A DNA stretch of 64,000 nucleotides from assembly GCF_014655715.1 (NCBI RefSeq), contig NZ_BNBM01000010.1:38800-102799 (forward strand), given 5' to 3'. This DNA comes from Streptomyces lanatus (lineage in GTDB: Bacteria; Actinomycetota; Actinomycetes; Streptomycetales; Streptomycetaceae). The notes under the pieces are model-generated. The model made no database searches. It worked only from the letters and a program-made list of their open reading frames with translations, and was not told where the DNA came from. Made by a program: the position numbers and the translations under genes. Shown here in pieces: positions 16,361-24,794 of the stretch. How positions within the stretch are numbered: the first letter of the stretch is position 1; every line of letters starts with the position of its first letter.

Positions 16361-17343
16361 GCCGCCACTCCCTTCATGCCACCCCGTATCCGGCGCAGCA
16401 TGTACACGCGCTCCTCGCCCATCCCGACGAGGGCCTCTTCCAGCTCGTCCTCCGACATCCTGCCCAGTGCCTCGGCGGCCATCTGCTTCAGTCTGGCGGC
16501 GATGCTGCGTTCGAACCGGCCCCGGCTGAGCAGCTGGTGGGCGATGACGACGCAGTAGTTGCGCAGCGCCTTCTTGCGGAGCTTGCCCACCTCGGGGTCG
16601 TCGGCGAGTTCGGCGAGGACCAGGTCGAAGGAGCGGAAGAAGTCCAGCTGGCGGACGTCGCCGATCTGGGTGAGCGAGCTGGCCACGCCCCGGCGGTAGA
16701 AGACACCGCGCAGGCTGGCGACGGCGTAGGAGTCGGCCCTGCGGTGCAGGTCCCAGATCCAGGGGCGGTCCTCGGCGGTCTTCAGTCCGTCGTGGAAGCG
16801 CAGCATGCCCTTGTCGAGGAGGCGGCGGTGGTAGACGCCGGCCCAGGCGTAGGGGTAGTCGACCATGGTGGTGTCGTCGACGGGGAGGATCGAGGTGCGC
16901 GGGTCGAGCGGGGTGTGCCGGCGGCCCTCGGGGGCGCGGTGCACGGCGCGTTCGATTCCGGTGACCTGGACGTGGTCGGTGCGTACGAAATCGACGTCGA
17001 ACTTCTCGATGGCGTCGACCAGATCCGCGAGATAGCCCGGGGCCAGCCAGTCGTCGCCGTCGAGGAAGGTGAGGTAGCGGCCTTCCGAGGCGTCGATGCC
17101 GGTGTTGCGCGCGGTGGCCAGTCCGCCGTTCTGCTCGTGCCGTATCACCCGGCTGTTCCTGAGTCTCTTCGTCAGCGTCAGCAGCGCTTCATATGTCTTG
17201 TCCTTGGTGGACCGGTCCTCGACGAAGATGAACTCGAAGTCGTCCCGTTCGTTGTTGACCAGGCTGGTCACGGTCTCGGGTACATACGACTCGATGTTGT
17301 AGCAGGGGACGATCACGGACAGTGACGGGGGGCGGTTGGTCAC
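16357..17343 (-). CDS. GT2 family glycosyltransferase, pair B
   Basis: A 328-residue GT-A transferase closely related to the protein at 11293-12273: SLSVIVPCYNIESYVPETV, FEFIFVEDRSTKDKTYEAL, NGGLATARNTGIDASEGRYL, TFLDGDDWLAPGY (DGDD), KTAEDRPWIWDLHRRADSY. The GTG at 17343 has AGGTG upstream and begins right before the core; an ORF extension to 17451 is Arg/Pro-rich and is not thought to be translated. Coupled with the downstream polysialyltransferase-like gene. Confidence 0.88.
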   Translation of the reverse strand: MTNRPPSLSVIVPCYNIESYVPETVTSLVNNERDDFEFIFVEDRSTKDKTYEALLTLTKRLRNSRVIRHEQNGGLATARNTGIDASEGRYLTFLDGDDWLAPGYLADLVDAIEKFDVDFVRTDHVQVTGIERAVHRAPEGRRHTPLDPRTSILPVDDTTMVDYPYAWAGVYHRRLLDKGMLRFHDGLKTAEDRPWIWDLHRRADSYAVASLRGVFYRRGVASSLTQIGDVRQLDFFRSFDLVLAELADDPEVGKLRKKALRNYCVVIAHQLLSRGRFERSIAARLKQMAAEALGRMSEDELEEALVGMGEERVYMLRRIRGGMKGVAA

Positions 17344-17447
17344 GCGTACACCTGGGCTCTCTCCGGGACGGATCCCTGCGACCGTAGGAGACGTTCGACG
17401 CCGGACATCAACTCCCCGCCAACCACCAGGTGAACGAAAAGTAACGG

Positions 17448-18098
17448 TCACCTGATTTCGTACTGCGTTCCGATCCCGGCGACCACCAGCGCCAGCCCTT
17501 CCTCGAAGTGTGCCTCGTAGTCGGCGAAGATCTCCGCGCCGGCCCGGGCCGACAAGGGGAAGTCGGCCATCATCCGGGCGCGTTCGGCCATGTCGTAGCC
17601 CTCCCGGCGCTCACCGGCCATGGGCTGCACGCCCTGTTCCTCGGTGACGAAGCCGAGGGTGTAGAAGTACGTCGTCGAGGTCGCGCGGACCGCCTGGGCG
17701 AGGGTGAAGCCGGCGGCGGTGAAGACGCGCAGGGTGTCCTCCATCTGCTCGGCGTGCACGATGCCGGTGAAGCGTGAGCCGCTGAACACCTTGGCGCCGT
17801 CGCGGTAGCCGAGCAGGGCCGCGCGCAGTCCGCGATTGGACTTCAGCAGCCGCTCCCGCCAGGTGTCGTCCGGGTCGAGGGGCGTCCCGGCGATCATCCG
17901 GCGGTACATCTCGGTCGCCATCTCGTCGAGCAGGGCCTGCTTGTCCTTGAAGTGCCAGTACAGGGCCGGTGCCTTGACGTCCAGTTCCCGGGCGATGGCG
18001 CGCAGGGTGAGGCCGTCGAGGCCGACGTCGTTCAGGAGCCGCAGGGCCGTGTCCGCGACGCGGCCGCGGTCGAGGGGTGCTCGTCGTTCCGTGGTCAC
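17448..18098 (-). CDS. TetR family transcriptional regulator (TetR_C type)
   Basis: A 216-residue repressor. The HTH lies at about residues 25-55 (LTLRAIARELDVKAPALYWHFKDKQALLDEMA), the TetR/AcrR pattern; the C-terminal ligand domain resembles the TetR class-A C-terminal family (LLKSNRGLRAALLGYRDGAKVF, FYTLGFVTEEQG). It is divergent from the flavin monooxygenase gene with two perfect inverted repeats between them, the classical arrangement of a repressor that controls itself and the neighbouring enzyme and responds to that enzyme's substrate. Confidence 0.92.
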   Translation of the reverse strand: MTTERRAPLDRGRVADTALRLLNDVGLDGLTLRAIARELDVKAPALYWHFKDKQALLDEMATEMYRRMIAGTPLDPDDTWRERLLKSNRGLRAALLGYRDGAKVFSGSRFTGIVHAEQMEDTLRVFTAAGFTLAQAVRATSTTYFYTLGFVTEEQGVQPMAGERREGYDMAERARMMADFPLSARAGAEIFADYEAHFEEGLALVVAGIGTQYEIR

Positions 18099-18107
18099 GC
18101 TTGACAG

Positions 18108-18122
18108 CTTAACGCCGTTAAG
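18108..18122. promoter_or_regulatory. TetR operator candidate 1
   Basis: CTTAACGCCGTTAAG is a perfect inverted repeat (7+1+7) 9 bp upstream of the TetR start codon. Confidence 0.85.
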
Positions 18123-18144
18123 GGCACTCTCGTCATCGAAGGCA

Positions 18145-18159
18145 CTTAACAGCGTTAAG
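18145..18159. promoter_or_regulatory. TetR operator candidate 2
   Basis: CTTAACAGCGTTAAG is a perfect inverted repeat (6+3+6) with the same arms as operator 1, centred 37 bp from it. It overlaps the ribosome-binding region of the monooxygenase (GTTAAGGAGAA), so binding would block this gene directly. Confidence 0.85.
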
Positions 18160-18169
18160 GAGAAATGCC

Positions 18170-19582
18170 ATGGATACGGCTGCTATGTACACGGACGTAC
18201 TGATCGTGGGCGCGGGTCCGACCGGTCTCGCGCTCGGTGTCGACCTCGCCCGGCGCGGGGTGGACGCGCTGGTCGTGGAGCGGGCCGAGGGACTGTTCCC
18301 CGGCTCACGCGGCAAGGGGATCCAGCCGCGCACGATGGAGGTCTTCGACGACCTGGGTGTGCTCGACGCGATCCGCGCGGCCGGCGGCGGCTATCCGGTC
18401 GGAATGATCTGGCAGGACGGGCAGCGGGTCGGCGAGCACCAGATGTTCGACCCGGCCGAGGTGACCGAGGACTCGCCGTACTCCGAGCCGTGGATGGTCC
18501 CCCAGTGGCGGACGCAGCGGATCCTCTTCGCACGTCTCGAGGAACTGGGCGGGAAGGTGGCCTTCGGCCGGGAGGCCGTGGGGTTCACCCAGGACGCGGA
18601 CGGGGTGGACGTGGACTTCGCGGACGGCGGGAGCGTCCGCGCGCGGTACGTCGTCGCCGCGGACGGCGGCCGCTCGGCCGTGCGGCGGGCCCTCGGCATC
18701 GGCATGACCGGGGAGACCGTCGACCCGTACCCGACGCTGGTGGCGGACGTCAGGATCACCGGCCTGGACCGGGACAACTGGCACATCTTCCCGCCCCGCG
18801 ACGGGCACGACGACTTCCTCGCGATCTGCCCCCTCGCGGGCACCGAGGACTTCCAGGTCGCGGCCCGCTTCCCGGAGGGCACACCGGTCGACCTCTCCCT
18901 GGAGGGTGTGCGCGAGGTCATCGCCGCGCGCTCCCATCTCGCACCGCGGGATGTCACCGAGGTGCGGTGGGCCTCGAACTTCATGCCTCGGGCCGCCCTC
19001 GCGGACCGGTTCCGGGACGGGCGGGTGTTCCTCGCGGGGGACGCCGCGCACGTCCACTCACCGGCCGGCGGGCAGGGGCTCAACACCAGCGTGCAGGACG
19101 CCTACAACCTGGGGTGGAAGCTCGGCGCGGTCCTGCGGGACGGGGTGGACGAGGCCCTGCTGGAGACGTACGAGGAGGAGCGGCGGCCCATCGCCGCGAG
19201 CATGCTCGGGCTGTCGACGAGCGTGCACCGGGGCGAGGTGCGGCGCGGGGAGGCGACTCGCCAGCTGGGCCTCGGGTACCGGGAGTCGAGCCTGACGGCG
19301 GAGACCCGGCGGGCGCCGGGTGCGGTACGGGCCGGGGACCGGGCGCCGGACGGTGTGCTGGACGGCGTACGGCTGTTTGACGCGTTTCGGGGGCCGCATT
19401 GGACGTTGCTCGCCGTCGGTGTTGCGGCGCCGGAGCTGCCCGAGTCGGTTCGCGTGGTCGGCGGAGCGGTGCAGGAGTCGTACGGGGCGGGGCTGTTCCT
19501 GGTGCGGCCGGACGGCTACGTGGGCTGGGCCGGTGACACGGGCGACGGGCTACCGGGGTATCTCGCGCGCGCCGGACTCTAG
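18170..19582 (+). CDS. FAD-dependent aromatic monooxygenase
   Basis: A 470-residue flavoprotein hydroxylase of the PheA/TfdB/Rox class. FAD motifs: DVLIVGAGPTGLALGVDLARRG (GxGxxG), the DG motif VVAADGGRSAVRRALG and the GD motif GRVFLAGDAAHVHSPAGGQGLN. The N-terminal two domains are complete; the C-terminal thioredoxin-like region is short (CDS ends YLARAGL), as in antibiotic- and polyketide-modifying members. ATG with AAGGAGAA. It is regulated by the divergent TetR protein through the two palindromes. The substrate is unknown; detoxification of an aromatic or antibiotic compound is inferred. Confidence 0.9.
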   Translation: MDTAAMYTDVLIVGAGPTGLALGVDLARRGVDALVVERAEGLFPGSRGKGIQPRTMEVFDDLGVLDAIRAAGGGYPVGMIWQDGQRVGEHQMFDPAEVTEDSPYSEPWMVPQWRTQRILFARLEELGGKVAFGREAVGFTQDADGVDVDFADGGSVRARYVVAADGGRSAVRRALGIGMTGETVDPYPTLVADVRITGLDRDNWHIFPPRDGHDDFLAICPLAGTEDFQVAARFPEGTPVDLSLEGVREVIAARSHLAPRDVTEVRWASNFMPRAALADRFRDGRVFLAGDAAHVHSPAGGQGLNTSVQDAYNLGWKLGAVLRDGVDEALLETYEEERRPIAASMLGLSTSVHRGEVRRGEATRQLGLGYRESSLTAETRRAPGAVRAGDRAPDGVLDGVRLFDAFRGPHWTLLAVGVAAPELPESVRVVGGAVQESYGAGLFLVRPDGYVGWAGDTGDGLPGYLARAGL

Positions 19583-20260
19583 TCAGGAACCGGCCAGCGA
19601 CAGCTTCACCGCGAAGCCGAGGAACAGCGCTCCCGCCGCCGAGGTCGCCCCCGCCGACAGCCGCTTGCGGCGCCGGAAGGCACTGGCCAGCCGGGTGCCG
19701 CTGAATATCAGGGCGGTGAGATACAGGAAGCTGGCGAGCTGTGCGAACGCCCCGAGGACGACGAACGACAGCGCGGGATAGGCGTACCCGGGGTCGACGA
19801 ACTGCACGAAGAAGGCGACGAAGAACAGGATCGCCTTGGGGTTGAGGAGACTGATGACGAAGGCACGGCGATAGGGCCGCTCGTCGGCGACGGGCTCACC
19901 GGCCGCCTCGGCCGCCTGCTCACGCCGGGTCCGCCACATCGCCCAGGCGGCCCGCATCATGCCTATCGCCAGCCAGGTCAGATAGCCGGCGCCCGCGTAC
20001 TTCACGATCCCGAACAGCACGGCGTTCGCCTGGAGCAGCGAGGCGACCCCGGCCGCGGACAGCGTCATCAGCACGGTGTCCCCGCACCACACGCCGGCCG
20101 CCGCGGTGTACCCGGACCGGACGCCGCGCCGGGCGGCAACGGACAGCACATACAGCGAGTTGGGGCCGGGCAGCAGGACGATCAGGACAAGTCCGGCCAG
20201 ATAGGTGGGGAGATCGATGACACCGAGCATGAGAAGGAGTGTCGCACGCGGCACTGACAC
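19583..20260 (-). CDS. LysE family translocator (LeuE type)
   Basis: A 225-residue membrane exporter with about six transmembrane segments. The LysE signature is VLIVLLPGPNSLYVLSVAARRGVRSGYTAAAGVWCGD; later AFVISLLNPKAILFFVAFFVQF is the second diagnostic block. Start: a GTG at 20260 has GGAG just upstream; an ATG at 20230 (MLGVIDLP) matches the usual N-terminus but lacks a ribosome binding site. It exports amino acids or similar metabolites. It converges on the monooxygenase gene with no gap between the stop codons. Confidence 0.9.
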   Translation of the reverse strand: MSVPRATLLLMLGVIDLPTYLAGLVLIVLLPGPNSLYVLSVAARRGVRSGYTAAAGVWCGDTVLMTLSAAGVASLLQANAVLFGIVKYAGAGYLTWLAIGMMRAAWAMWRTRREQAAEAAGEPVADERPYRRAFVISLLNPKAILFFVAFFVQFVDPGYAYPALSFVVLGAFAQLASFLYLTALIFSGTRLASAFRRRKRLSAGATSAAGALFLGFAVKLSLAGS

Positions 20261-20288
20261 TCCACTCCGGTGGTGCTGAACCCGCTGT

Positions 20289-21869
20289 TCAGAAGACGTC
20301 GGACGGGACGTACGTCCCCCAAACCTCCCGCAGCGCGTCGCACACCTCGCCCACGGTCGCCCGCGCCCGCAGGGCCTCCTTCATCGGGTACAGCACGTTG
20401 TCCTCGCCCTCGGCGGCCTTCCTCAGGGCCGTCAGGGCCGCGTCCACCGTCCGACGGTCGCGCTCGGCGCGGAGGTTCGCGAGGCGCCGGCACTGCTGGG
20501 CCTCGATGGCGGGGTCGACGCGGAGGGGTTCGTAGGGTTCCTCGGCGTCCAGCTGGAAGCGGTTGACGCCGACGACGACGCGCTCGCCGGAGTCGGTCTC
20601 CTGGGCGATCCGGTAGGCGCTGTGCTCGATCTCGTTCTTCTGGAAGCCGTGCTCGATGGCCGCCACCGCCCCGCCGAGGTCCTCGACCCGCCGCATCAGC
20701 GCGACGGCCGCCGCCTCTACGTCGTCCGTCATCCGCTCGATGACGTAGGAGCCGGCGAAGGGGTCGACGGTCGCGGTCACGTCGGTCTCGTAGGCCAGCA
20801 CCTGCTGGGTGCGCAGCGCCAGCCGCGCGCTCTTGTCGGTGGGGAGCGCGATCGCCTCGTCGAAGGAGTTGGTGTGCAGGGACTGGGTGCCGCCGAGGAC
20901 CGCCGCAAGGCCCTGGACCGCGACCCGTACCAGGTTCACCTCGGGCTGCTGGGCGGTCAGCTGCACCCCGGCGGTCTGGGTGTGGAAGCGCAGCATCAGC
21001 GACTTGGGGTTCCGCGCGTCGAACTCCTCCCGCATCACCCGTGCCCAGATCCTGCGCGCCGCACGGAACTTGGCGACCTCCTCCAGGAGGGTCGTACGGG
21101 CCACGAAGAAGAAGGACAGGCGGGGCGCGAAGTCGTCCACGTCCATGCCCGCCGCCACCGCCGTGCGGACGTACTCGATGCCGTCGGCGAGGGTGAAGGC
21201 GATCTCCTGTGCGGGGGACGCGCCCGCCTCGGCCATGTGGTAGCCGGAGATCGAGATGGTGTTCCACTTCGGGATCTCGGCCCGGCAGTACTTGAAGATG
21301 TCGGCGATCAGCCGGAGCGAGGGCTTGGGCGGGAAGATGTACGTGCCGCGCGCGATGTACTCCTTCAGCACGTCGTTCTGGATCGTGCCCGTCAGGCGAT
21401 CCGCGCTCACGCCCTGCTCCTCCGCGACCAGCTGGTAGAGGAGCAGCAGCAGGGCCGCGGGGGCGTTGATCGTCATCGACGTCGACACCTTGTCCAGCGG
21501 GATCCCGTCGAACAGCACCCGCATGTCGTCGATCGAGTCGATGGCCACGCCCACCTTGCCGACCTCGCCGTGCGCGAGCGGGGCGTCGGAGTCATGGCCC
21601 ATCTGGGTGGGCAGGTCGAAGGCGACCGACAGTCCGGTGGTGCCATGGGCGATGAGCTGCCGGTAGCGGGTGTTGGACTCGGTCGCCGTGCCGAAGCCGG
21701 CGTACTGGCGCATCGTCCAGGGACGGCCGGTGTACATGGAGGGGTACACACCACGGGTGAAGGGGTACGCGCCCGGGTCGCCCAGCTTCTCGGCCGGGTC
21801 CCAGTCGGCGAGGGTCTCCGGCCCGTAGACCGGCTCGATGGGCAGTCCGGACTCCGACTCGCGCGTCAT
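20289..21869 (-). CDS. Acyl-CoA mutase large subunit, methylmalonyl-CoA mutase family
   Basis: A 526-residue TIM-barrel subunit of a B12-dependent acyl-CoA mutase. Sequence landmarks: YPSMYTGRPWTMRQYAGFGT, GLSVAFDLPTQMGHDSD, LTGTIQNDVLKEYIARGTYI, WNTISISGYHMAEAGAS, ADGIEYVRTA, FAPRLSFFF, GGTQSLHTNSFDEAIALPT. The SMYTGRPW Tyr and YVRTA Arg resemble methylmalonyl-CoA mutase rather than isobutyryl-CoA mutase, but the protein ends after the linker (VWGTYVPSDVF) and has no DxHxxG cobalamin-binding domain. It therefore needs a separate small B12 subunit, not seen here. GGAGG lies upstream of the ATG. The longer open frame upstream of it is not coding. Confidence 0.88.
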   Translation of the reverse strand: MTRESESGLPIEPVYGPETLADWDPAEKLGDPGAYPFTRGVYPSMYTGRPWTMRQYAGFGTATESNTRYRQLIAHGTTGLSVAFDLPTQMGHDSDAPLAHGEVGKVGVAIDSIDDMRVLFDGIPLDKVSTSMTINAPAALLLLLYQLVAEEQGVSADRLTGTIQNDVLKEYIARGTYIFPPKPSLRLIADIFKYCRAEIPKWNTISISGYHMAEAGASPAQEIAFTLADGIEYVRTAVAAGMDVDDFAPRLSFFFVARTTLLEEVAKFRAARRIWARVMREEFDARNPKSLMLRFHTQTAGVQLTAQQPEVNLVRVAVQGLAAVLGGTQSLHTNSFDEAIALPTDKSARLALRTQQVLAYETDVTATVDPFAGSYVIERMTDDVEAAAVALMRRVEDLGGAVAAIEHGFQKNEIEHSAYRIAQETDSGERVVVGVNRFQLDAEEPYEPLRVDPAIEAQQCRRLANLRAERDRRTVDAALTALRKAAEGEDNVLYPMKEALRARATVGEVCDALREVWGTYVPSDVF

Positions 21870-21993
21870 GGTGTGCCTCCCATGGACCGTTCCCTCCTGG
21901 GTCCCACCATGCCGTGTAGTTCGCGACCGGTCACGCCCGGGGAACATCTCAGGTGACATCGGTGTGGTCGGGGTGAGACGCCGGGGGGCGGGG

Positions 21994-22824
21994 ATGCGTA
22001 TCAGGGGCATGAGGAGAACGGCTGCGGTGTGCGCCTCGGGCGCCGTGCTCGCGGTGCTGTGCGGGTGCACGGTGCAGGGCTCGGACGGTGAGCGGCACTC
22101 GCCGATCCGGATAGAGCTCCCGGACGGCACACCGTCGCCGAAGTCGGCGCCGCCCGACGACAAGCCGGGCGCGACGACCCGGGCCCCGGCGCCCGCCGTG
22201 CTGTGGGAGCGCGGCGACACCGGCCGTGACATCCGTGAGCTGCAGGCCCGGCTGCGGCAGATCGCCTGGCTCTTCGACGGGCCGACCGGGACGTACGACG
22301 ACCTGACCGAGCAGGCGGTCGAGGGCTTCCAGGGCAAGCGCGGGCTGCCGAGGACGGGCCGGACCGACGAGGTCACCTGGCAGCGGCTGCTGAAGATGAC
22401 GCGCGAGCCGGGCAAGTGGGACCTGTATCTGATGGGCGGGCAGCCCGCCGACCCGCCGGACGCGCGGTGTCTGACCGGGCGGGCCCTGTGCATCAGCAAG
22501 GAGAGCCGGACCCTGCGCTGGATGGTCGACGGGCGGACGGTCCTGACCGTGCCGGTGCGGTTCGGGTCGGAGTACACACCGACCCGGGAAGGTGTGTTCA
22601 GCGTCTACTGGAAGTCACGGCACCATGTGTCGACGCTCTATGACTCACCCATGCCGTACGCCATGTTCTTCAGCGGCGGCCAGGCGGTGCACTTCTCGTC
22701 CGACTTCGCGGCCAGGGGCTACGCGGGTGCCTCGCACGGCTGCGTCAATGTGGCGGACGAGCGGGCGATCGCGGAGATGTTCGCCCAGGTGCGGAACGGC
22801 GACAAGGTCGTCGTCCACTGGTGA
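21994..22824 (+). CDS. L,D-transpeptidase lipoprotein with peptidoglycan-binding domain
   Basis: A 276-residue lipoprotein. The signal peptide ends in LCGC, so Cys25 would be lipidated. A Pro/Ala linker follows, then a PG_binding_1 domain (WERGDTGRDIRELQARLRQI ... VEGFQGKRGLPRTGRTDEVTW) and a YkuD catalytic domain ending SHGCVNVADERAI, with catalytic Cys250 in the HGC motif. It would form 3-3 cross-links or attach proteins to peptidoglycan outside the membrane. An ATG at 22009 is an alternative start. It is divergent from the mutase gene. A strong hairpin follows the stop. Confidence 0.9.
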   Translation: MRIRGMRRTAAVCASGAVLAVLCGCTVQGSDGERHSPIRIELPDGTPSPKSAPPDDKPGATTRAPAPAVLWERGDTGRDIRELQARLRQIAWLFDGPTGTYDDLTEQAVEGFQGKRGLPRTGRTDEVTWQRLLKMTREPGKWDLYLMGGQPADPPDARCLTGRALCISKESRTLRWMVDGRTVLTVPVRFGSEYTPTREGVFSVYWKSRHHVSTLYDSPMPYAMFFSGGQAVHFSSDFAARGYAGASHGCVNVADERAIAEMFAQVRNGDKVVVHW

Positions 22825-22850
22825 GGCGCGGATGTGACGTCTGGATATGG

Positions 22851-22889
22851 GGCGCGGGCGGGACCGGGGGAACGTGTCCCGCCCGCGCC
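22851..22889 (+). terminator. Terminator hairpin after the L,D-transpeptidase
   Basis: GGCGCGGGCGGGAC (22851-22864) pairs perfectly with GTCCCGCCCGCGCC (22876-22889) across an 11-nt loop; no T-run follows, which is common in high-GC genomes. Confidence 0.8.
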
Positions 22890-23073
22890 GATGCACGAGC
22901 CGCAGGTACGGGGGGAACCCCGGCTCTGTGCGACGGCCGATGACCAGTCGGCTCACTCTCATCAGCGCCGGTGCGGCCGAAAACGTCACTCACCCGGGCG
23001 AGGAATTTTCCTCGAGTTATAAAACCGCAGGTCAGGGGCGTGCGCCGGGAGAGCTCGCGGCCGTACGCGCAGC

Positions 23074-24132
23074 TCAGCGGGCGGCGCTGTGCGACAGGAC
23101 CGGGGCCGCGAGGAGGGCCAGGGAGCCGGGCACGGTGGACGGGAGCCGCGCGGCGCCTTCGGTACGGCGGCCGTCGCGGCCGTGGTGACGGCGGGAGCTG
23201 TCCTCGTCGTCACCGCGGCCCTTGTCCTTGTGCCTGCCTCTGTCCTTGTCCTGGTCGTCGTCGTCCTTGCCGCGGCCCTTGTCCCGGCCCTCGTCCTCGT
23301 CGCCGTCGCCGTCGCGCTGGGACCGGGTGCTCTCACCGGCGGCGGCCAGGAGGTTCTTGCAGTACCTCCACACGCGCGTGGAGCTGCCGGCCGCGTTCTC
23401 CAGGGTGCGGCGGCGGTCGCCGGGCAGCGATCTGCCGTCGCGGACGTCACGGCAGTAGGAGGTGACGGCTTTGCGCCAGCCGCGGGACTCGTCGCGGTCC
23501 CCGGAGGTGGAGTCGCGCTGCGCGGCGGGGCCGCCGGGGTCCGCCGGGTCCGGGGAGGTGCCGGGGTCGTCCGGTGCTTTTGAGCCGCCCTCGGGTGTGG
23601 GCTCGTCCTGCCCGCCGATCTCGGGGGACGGCGAGATGAGCGGCTGTTCCGTGGGCGCCGGCGCCGAGACGGTGGCGGCCGGGCGGGCCGGCTGGTCACG
23701 GTCGAACGGCGTGGGCAGGACTCCGGTTCCGGCCGCGACCGCGACACCGCCGACCATGCCGACGGCCAGCGCGGCGGCGAGACCGAGCCGTACGGGACGG
23801 GCCCAGCGGGGGCGGCGGGTCGCGCGGGCGGGGCCGCCGATGTGGACGAGGCCGACGTCGGGGGCGTCGGAGGCGGGCGGTCCAGGGCGGTCGGCCATGA
23901 GTGCCGAGGCGTCCTGACGGTCCGTGCGCGCGGCGCGGAAGGCGGCCAGCGCGGCAGCCTCTCCGGGGAGTTCGTCGCTGGTCAGCGCGGGTTCGGCGGT
24001 CAGTGCCTCAAGTGTCTTGGCGAGCCGGTCGGCCTGGTCGCGATCGGCGGCGTCGACAGCCTCCAGTGACTCTCCGCTCAGCAAACGCTCCGCCGTTTCG
24101 CGGTCCAGCCACCCGTACAGCTCGTCGGCCAT
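23074..24132 (-). CDS. Putative sigma-factor partner membrane protein, pair 1
   Basis: A 352-residue protein that begins at an ATG overlapping the sigma gene stop (TGATG), or at the GTG one codon earlier. Layout: an N-terminal helical cytoplasmic part (residues 1-105) resembling an anti-sigma region; one transmembrane helix LGLAAALAVGMVGGVAVAAG (about 115-135); a Pro/Ser-rich extracytoplasmic linker; a domain with two cysteines (SYCRDVRDGRSL ... VWRYCKNLL); and an extremely charged tail of Asp, Lys, Arg and Gly repeats. The two-cysteine domain is also present in the protein at 35725-36549. An anti-sigma or sensor role is inferred from linkage and topology. Confidence 0.7.
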   Translation of the reverse strand: MADELYGWLDRETAERLLSGESLEAVDAADRDQADRLAKTLEALTAEPALTSDELPGEAAALAAFRAARTDRQDASALMADRPGPPASDAPDVGLVHIGGPARATRRPRWARPVRLGLAAALAVGMVGGVAVAAGTGVLPTPFDRDQPARPAATVSAPAPTEQPLISPSPEIGGQDEPTPEGGSKAPDDPGTSPDPADPGGPAAQRDSTSGDRDESRGWRKAVTSYCRDVRDGRSLPGDRRRTLENAAGSSTRVWRYCKNLLAAAGESTRSQRDGDGDEDEGRDKGRGKDDDDQDKDRGRHKDKGRGDDEDSSRRHHGRDGRRTEGAARLPSTVPGSLALLAAPVLSHSAAR

Positions 24133-24794
24133 CACACATCCTTCTGCGTCCGCGAGCGCATATGCGTCACACTCGCGGACGTCACCGCACGGCCGTGCGG
24201 TTCTCGCTGGGGAGGCAGGGCATCGAGGACCCCGGTGGATTCCGGATCGTCGCCGAGCAGTTCGGCGAGCCGCTTCAGACCGCGGTGCGCGGCGGTCCGT
24301 ACGGCACCCGGCCGCTTGCCGAGCGTCTCCGCGGCCGTCTTCGCGTCGAGCCCCACGACCACGCGCAGCACGACGGCCTCGGCCTGGTCCTGCGGGAGCC
24401 GCGCGATGAGGGAGAGGGTGCCGTCGGTGGCCAGGGCCTCCATGGCCTCGCCCGCGGTGTCGGACTCGGCGGCCTTCCCGGTCAGCTCCGTCTCGTCGCC
24501 GCCGATCGCGGGACGACGCCCGCGCATCCGTATGTGATCCAGCGCCCGGTTACGGGCTATTCGCGCCGCCCACCCCCGGAAGCGGTCCGCGTCCCCGCTG
24601 AAGCGCTCCAGGTCACGCGCTATCTGCAGCCATGCCTCCGAGGCGACGTCCTCGGCGTCCGGGTCGCCGACCAGCGTCCGCACGTACCCGAGCAGCCGCG
24701 GGTGCACGGAGCGGTACACAGTCCGGAACGCGGTCTCGTCCCCGTCCTGTGCCGCAAGCACCGCGGCGGTCAGCTCCGCGTCGTCCCCCAGCAC
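24132..24794 (-). CDS. RNA polymerase ECF sigma factor, pair 1
   Basis: A 220-residue group-4 sigma factor. Region 2 spans about residues 20-95 (FRTVYRSVHPRLLGYVRTLV, AEDVASEAWLQIARDLERF, FRGWAARIARNRALDHIR). Region 4 spans about 140-200 (LIARLPQDQAEAVVLRVVVG, DAKTAAETLGKRPGAVRTAAHRGLKRLAELLG). It overlaps the downstream membrane protein gene by one base, so the two are coupled. It is paralogous to the sigma factor at 36746-37432. Confidence 0.92.
   Translation of the reverse strand: MLGDDAELTAAVLAAQDGDETAFRTVYRSVHPRLLGYVRTLVGDPDAEDVASEAWLQIARDLERFSGDADRFRGWAARIARNRALDHIRMRGRRPAIGGDETELTGKAAESDTAGEAMEALATDGTLSLIARLPQDQAEAVVLRVVVGLDAKTAAETLGKRPGAVRTAAHRGLKRLAELLGDDPESTGVLDALPPQREPHGRAVTSASVTHMRSRTQKDV

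Noticed and set aside
21870..22577. N-terminal extension of the mutase frame
   Set aside because: It overlaps the divergent transpeptidase gene and the mutase has a good ATG with GGAGG at 21869.
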